From Thinopyrum elongatum (taxonomy: Eukaryota > Streptophyta > Magnoliopsida > Poales > Poaceae): a stretch of DNA of 64,000 bases. A program made the translations under genes and the position numbers. The notes beneath the pieces were generated by a model. It did no database searches. It was not told the origin of the DNA and worked only from the letters and a program-made list of their open reading frames with translations. Each line of letters begins with the position of its first letter. Within the stretch, counting starts at the first letter, position 1. Positions 45,641 to 64,000 of the stretch are shown piece after piece. The stretch spans positions 495,607,180 to 495,671,179 of the forward strand of contig CM022298.1 in assembly GCA_011799875.1 (NCBI GenBank), read 5' to 3'.

Positions 45641-46381
45641 AATTTCGAAGCAGGCGTTACCCCAACTTCGGACTGGTATTTTTAGCTGTCCCCTGGTAGT
45701 TGGCATGTATTTACCCACCGTTGCCACTCCGAAGTGGAAAACGGTTCGGGCTGGTCAAGGGCAGCCCACGAGAGGAGGCCTCGTCGAGACCAGCTCCTCT
45801 GCTCGATCCCCATCGACACCAGCGGCAGCTAGGGTTCCTAGCCGCCGCCAGCGCCGCCGCCGCCCCTCCACCGCCGCTTGCCAAGCTGCCGGCGCCGCCT
45901 CCCGCCTCCGCCTCCCCGCCTAGACCTCCTCCCTCCTCCGCTGCTCTTTGTCTGCCTCCCCGCCTCTCCAAGTTGCGCGGGAACCAGCAAGGCCGCCGCC
46001 CTCCACCGCCGTGCACGCTGCCGCCGCTGACGTCTCCGGCAGCCCCGCCGCGACCTCTTCCCTCTAGTCTTGAAGGTAGCTGCTCCCTTTCCTCCACTCC
46101 CCATTCCCCACCAGTCTCCTGTACAAGTGCTGTTGCAGCGATTGAGATTGTGGCGATTGAAGTAGCTGCTCCCTATATCAAAAGTATTTCTGTTAGTGAT
46201 GAAATGGATGATTGTGGCGATTTTTTTGCTAGTATTGCTGCAGCTGCACATTGTTGTATGTTCCTGTACATTGGATGATTGTGTACTGTTTAGTTGATTG
46301 TATGATAGTATTGCTGCACAATTCCTTCCTAGAACATATATATTGATCTATTGCTATGTCATTATTTTGCTTGATTGAAGA

Positions 46382-47368
46382 ATGACTGAAAAAGCGGTGT
46401 GGGATGATGCAAATCTAAATAAACTCATAGATATATTCAGAGAAGAGGTTGAAAATGGGAATAGGCCCATAAGTTATTTAAATAAGAAGGGTTGGAAGAA
46501 TGTTTTGGAGAAATGGGAAGCAAGAACGGGAAAGAAGTATCCCAAGGATAAATTCAAGAACAAATGGGATGCAATAAAAAGTGACTATACTCTTTTCATG
46601 GAGTTGAAAAATGAAGCAACCGGGCTTGGATGGGATGATGCAAAGAGAACCGTTGTTTGCTCTCAAGAATGGTGGGATGAACATGTTGCGGTACGTGTAG
46701 CATTACCTAATTTGTACTTTTTTTATTTGGCATGCTTTTGAATGATTGCATTACCTAATTTGTATATTCTTTTTCAGATATGCCAGGAGAGCACAGGAAA
46801 GAAATGCAATCATTTGAAGTTCAAACGGCAGGGACCGAAGCATCTTGAAGATTTACACGTCATTTTTCACAATGTACATGTCACAGGGGCTAGTGCTTCT
46901 TGTGCTGGAGATATATCATCTGATGAATCAAGTGATGATAATGCGGTTCTTTTGGAGAAACCCGATGATAGTGATGAAATGAAGTTGGCATCTTTGAAGA
47001 AACCAAAAACAACCAAGAAGCGCAAGCAACCTTCAATCAAAAATGAGGAGAAGGAAGAGAAGAGTCCTTTCCTACGATTGTACAAGCAGACATGCGAGAA
47101 GATAGAAAGTGGAGTGGAGAAGATAACCTCTAGTGTTGAAGCATCATCAGCTCCTCATGCAACCAACCTTGTCCCTACAATTTCGGAGGTCATGAAGTTG
47201 GTGAAAGATTGTGGTGTCAAAGAAAAAACTGCTCTCATGCACACAACCCTCACTCTTATAGTGAAGCCTGAGTTTAGGGAAATCTTCACTGTTCTTGAAA
47301 CAAAAGAAGGGAGGTTTGATTTTCTGGAGAGGGAGCATGAGAAGGAGATGTTGAAGCACATGTTGTGA
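46382..47368 (+). CDS. Harbinger ORF1: Myb/SANT-like DNA-binding protein
   Basis: Two exons, 46382-46690 and 46778-47368, join in phase 0 (GCG then GTACG; TTTCAG then ATA) to give 299 residues. Residues 5-100 form the Myb/SANT-like domain of plants: spaced tryptophans (VWDD, GWKNVLEKW, NKWDAIKSDY, LGWDDA, EWWDEH). An acidic Ser/Asp stretch and a basic KKPKTTKKRKQP nuclear-localisation-like segment follow, then a helical C-terminus. In Pong/PIF elements this partner protein works with the transposase in the nucleus, probably in DNA recognition. The frame is intact, so it may still be expressed. Family assignment is from motif spacing. Confidence 0.75.
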
Positions 47369-47614
47369 ACCATATTTTCTCATGTTGTAGAAGTACATTT
47401 CCTTCCATTGTAGAACCTTATTTGCTTAAGTTGTGAACCTTATTTGTTTATGTTGTGAACCTTATTTGCTTATATCAATCATATTTGCGTGTGTTGTGAA
47501 CTATATATGTTGTGAGAATATTTGCTTGTGTTGTTGAACCGTATCTATGTTGGGACAAATATTTTTCTATATTGTTGACGATGAATGTTTTAACATTATT
47601 ATATTCCTGTGTAG

Positions 47615-48965
47615 ATGGATGTAAGGATGGAAGAAGTGGCCAGAAAGGGACAAGAGGAAATGAAACTTCTTGCTGAACTTGCAAAGCAGGCTGCTATCAT
47701 GGGAAACCTAGGTAACCTCTATGTTCAGCGGTACTTGAACAAAACATATAGAGATGCTAAGCAAACTGGACTAGAATGAGTCATGGAGTGTTATGGTCGG
47801 CCTAGATACTTCTATAAAATGTTTCGGATGAATCCGGAAGTTTTCATGGCACTTCATGATTTGCTTGTTTCTACATATGGTTTGACGTCAACTAGTAATG
47901 TTTCATCAATTGAGTCATTGGCCATGTTCTTATGGATTGTTGGAGGCCCTCAATCATTTGCTCAAGCCGAAAACCGTTTTGTACGCTCCCTTTGGACAGT
48001 TCACACAAAGTTTAAGGAAGTTTTGCTATGTTTGCGCAAGTTAGCGACAGATAACATCAAACCGAGAGATCCTACATTTAGCGATGAGCATGAAAAGATT
48101 AGAGAAGAACGTTTCTGGCCTCATTTCAAAGGCGCTATTGGTGCCATAGATGGATCTCATGTACCGGTGACAGTGCCCGCAGATGATGTGGTTAACCATA
48201 AATGTCGGCATGGTTTTACATCTCAGAATGTGCTTGCAATATGTGACTTTGACATGAGGTTTACCTTCGTGGTTGCGGGTTGGCCGGGTTCTGCACATGA
48301 CTCAAGGACCCTGAATCATGCATTAGCACACTTCTCTTCATTTCCTGTACCTCCCAAAGGTATAACATAACAACACATGTCATCATTCATTATATTCTTA
48401 TGTGAGATGCTCACTTGGTGATTTGGTGTTTTCAGGGAAATACTATCTTGTGGACTCTGGGTATGCAAACCGAACAGGATATCTTGCTCCTTTTAAGGGG
48501 AGTACGTACCATCTACCAGAATTTCGTCTTCGTCGTCACCGTCCACCTCAAGGGAAGTACGAGTTGTTCAACTTTTCACATTCGTCCCTTCGCAATGTTG
48601 TTGAGCGTGCTTTTAGGGTGCTTAAGCAAAAATGGCGCATATTGAAAGGGGTCCCACGTTTCTCACCTCATACGCAAAAGCATATCATCATTGCTTGCAT
48701 GGCATTGCACAACTTCATTCGTGATAGCAAGTTGAGTGACAAATTTTTTGATAAATGTGATGCCGATGATGAGTATGTACCTCCAGTGCTACGACGCGAA
48801 GTAGCACAAACACAAGCGGATCCCGTTGAAGAGAAGGAGAACGTAGATACCATGGATACTATTCGTAGTAGGATAGCCAATGCTTGTCTTGCGATAGGTT
48901 GCTATCTTGATGAAGGTCATCATGTGAACCATATGTATATATTCTATGGTCCATGCCTTTTGTAA
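47615..48965 (+). CDS. Harbinger ORF2: DDE transposase/nuclease (HARBI1-like), with an early TGA
   Basis: From ATG 47615 the frame reads through NLYVQRYLNKTYRDAKQTGLE, reaches TGA at 47777, then continues without a break as VMECYGRPRYFYKMFRMNPE. Relatives usually have Trp at the stop (GLEW), so this is probably TGG changed to TGA. Restarting at ATG 47783 loses about 56 residues but keeps the nuclease. The intron 48360-48435 (GTATAAC to TTTTCAG) joins PPKG to KYYLVDSG in frame. Catalytic acidic residues lie in AIDGSHVPV, GWPGSAHDSRTL and NVVERAFRVLKQKW. The last block and HSSLRN, CMALHNFIRD are family hallmarks. It cuts and pastes the element in the nucleus. Confidence 0.85.
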
Positions 48966-49319
48966 TATTATTATGGGATCAGTATCTATTTATATGTAAT
49001 ATGCAACATGAAAGTACAATGGTTGAATTCGTATGTGTTACCTATGAATCATCTAATATTTTCATGATTTTCGTTTGCAAAACAGTCGTTCTATTGCCTA
49101 CCAATGTACATATCACTTATTTAAGATCAAATTGCACATAGAAATATTGCCTCATTACCCAGGGTCAGTACAGACAATTCACAGTCAAATCTATAGTTTC
49201 ACAGTTGTTTCAGCCAAACGGCTTCCAGCTTTTCAACGGCTGAAAATTCACATCAGCTTTTTCATAGCTCACAGCTCACAGCAGCTTTCACAGAATCTGC
49301 AGCTCAACCAAACATAAGC

Positions 49320-50005
49320 TAGTTGCAAAACTGGGCATTTCCTATTAGCACCAAATAAGGAAAATTGGCCTGTACATGATTGTAAACAATTTAAACGATG
49401 CACAAGACTGCCTTGTGTAAGAATTTGAAGCAAAAAGTTTGCAAAGGGCGTAACTGGGTGGGCCTGTTGCACGGCTGTTCCGCTATCAACATGAACGTTG
49501 CGCAGCTTCCAGCTCCATGATCACATCGCAGAAGCAACTCTCCCCATCTAGCTATCTACAGAATGGCAGCCAAGATTGCCTTACAACAGCTACTAGTCAT
49601 CTTGCATCGACCCCAATACTGCTCCAGGACAATCAGGATTACACCAAGCCATCAAATCACCTCGCTTTCCTTGAGCTGAGGACACGCCGCATAATCTTGG
49701 CCCATGCAGGGACAACCAAAATTGCACAAAGCCACCAGTCACCTTGCAATCTTGTACTGTAGCATCACGAATGCATTTGGTGTAGGTGAAAATGTTTGGA
49801 AAGGCAACACTGCTTTCACCTGGAAGTTCAAAGAGAAAAATATCAGTAACCACAAACTGGCTCAGCCGCAGAAAAAGATGGAACTCAAGAAAATAATGGA
49901 AACTAACCTGACCATAGGAAAGATTATATCCAGGACAGGTAGATAAAAAGTCGATCCTTTGGAATAGCAAACCTGAACAAAATTCACTAACGAGCAGATT
50001 GCCAA
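49320..50005 (-). other. Intergenic DNA and GCN2 3' untranslated region
   Basis: The part next to 50006 belongs to the GCN2 3' untranslated region; its end is not determined. No other gene was seen. Confidence 0.5.
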
Positions 50006-63936
<13,931 letters not shown>

Positions 63937-64000
63937 CTAATTGATATACCAAAAGGTGGCATTAGGATCAGATAACCAAAACAACATTACAATTAGGGAG

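Larger units (their letters stand above)
45421..49319 (+). mobile_element. PIF/Harbinger DNA transposon with both ORFs
   Basis: The left end starts GGCTGTGTTTGGTTG after CTAA. The right end, inverted, reads GCTTATGTTTGGTTG, and TAG follows, so the 3-bp duplication would be TAA/TAG, close to the family's TWA preference. It encodes a Myb/SANT-like protein (46382-47368) and a DDE transposase (47615-48965), the two-gene arrangement of plant Pong/PIF elements. Subterminal repeats rich in CAGCTTT and CACAGCT lie at 49200-49310. A 110-bp duplication at the left terminus leaves two possible starts (45421 or 45531). Confidence 0.75.

Noticed and set aside
48402..48965. A separate short gene starting at ATG 48402
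   Set aside because: It begins inside the intron 48360-48435 of the transposase; the coding part is the second exon.

Overview
The window looks like plant nuclear DNA from a large, repeat-rich grass genome, most likely Triticeae (wheat, goatgrass, rye or barley). The evidence is nested LTR retrotransposons, many TA-flanked Stowaway MITEs with the CTCCCTCCGTCCC terminus, a CACTA right end, Helitron-like and PIF/Harbinger elements, and single-copy genes with short GT-AG introns. I see no bacterial, phage or CRISPR content. The species assignment is inference.

Layout. 1-7366: a degenerate Ty3/gypsy element (Tat-like, minus strand), 5' LTR on the right, left LTR outside the window. 7443-7996: a small Helitron-like element with a tandemly duplicated 5' end. 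8.0-15.5 kb: accessory DNA with a broken coiled-coil pseudogene and two related loci that carry B3-like domains; a shared leader-like motif occurs three times. 15.7-19426: the 3' part of a CACTA transposon with dispersed and minisatellite repeats. 19.8-31.4 kb: a truncated plus-strand LTR facing a minus-strand solo LTR of the same family, the latter split by a Ty1/copia element (21966-30062). 31.4-34.35 kb: two LINE 3' fragments. 35.6-36.9 kb: an intronless calmodulin-like (EF-hand) gene on the minus strand. 36989-41232: a probable Mutator-like element, just upstream of that gene, filled with a CATGGCAA array. 41675-41757: tRNA-Leu(TAA). 42291-44181: a dead PIF/Harbinger-type element. 45421-49319: a second PIF/Harbinger element with both a Myb/SANT-like ORF and a DDE transposase. 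50006-63936 and beyond the right edge: the gene for the eIF2-alpha kinase GCN2 on the minus strand, read here as 27 in-frame exons, with five Stowaway-type MITEs in its introns.

The genes with likely host function are GCN2 (amino-acid starvation sensor), the calmodulin-like protein (calcium signalling), the tRNA-Leu, and perhaps one of the B3-like loci. They are unrelated neighbours, not an operon or pathway. Most of the remaining sequence is transposon. The order of insertion can be partly reconstructed from target-site duplications: GTCTT for the solo LTR, GAAAG for the copia element inside it. I found no convincing new biological system. The most unusual structures are the CATGGCAA array in the Mutator-like element beside the calcium-sensor promoter, the tandem terminus duplications in two unrelated transposons, the facing LTRs, and the tandem B3-like loci.
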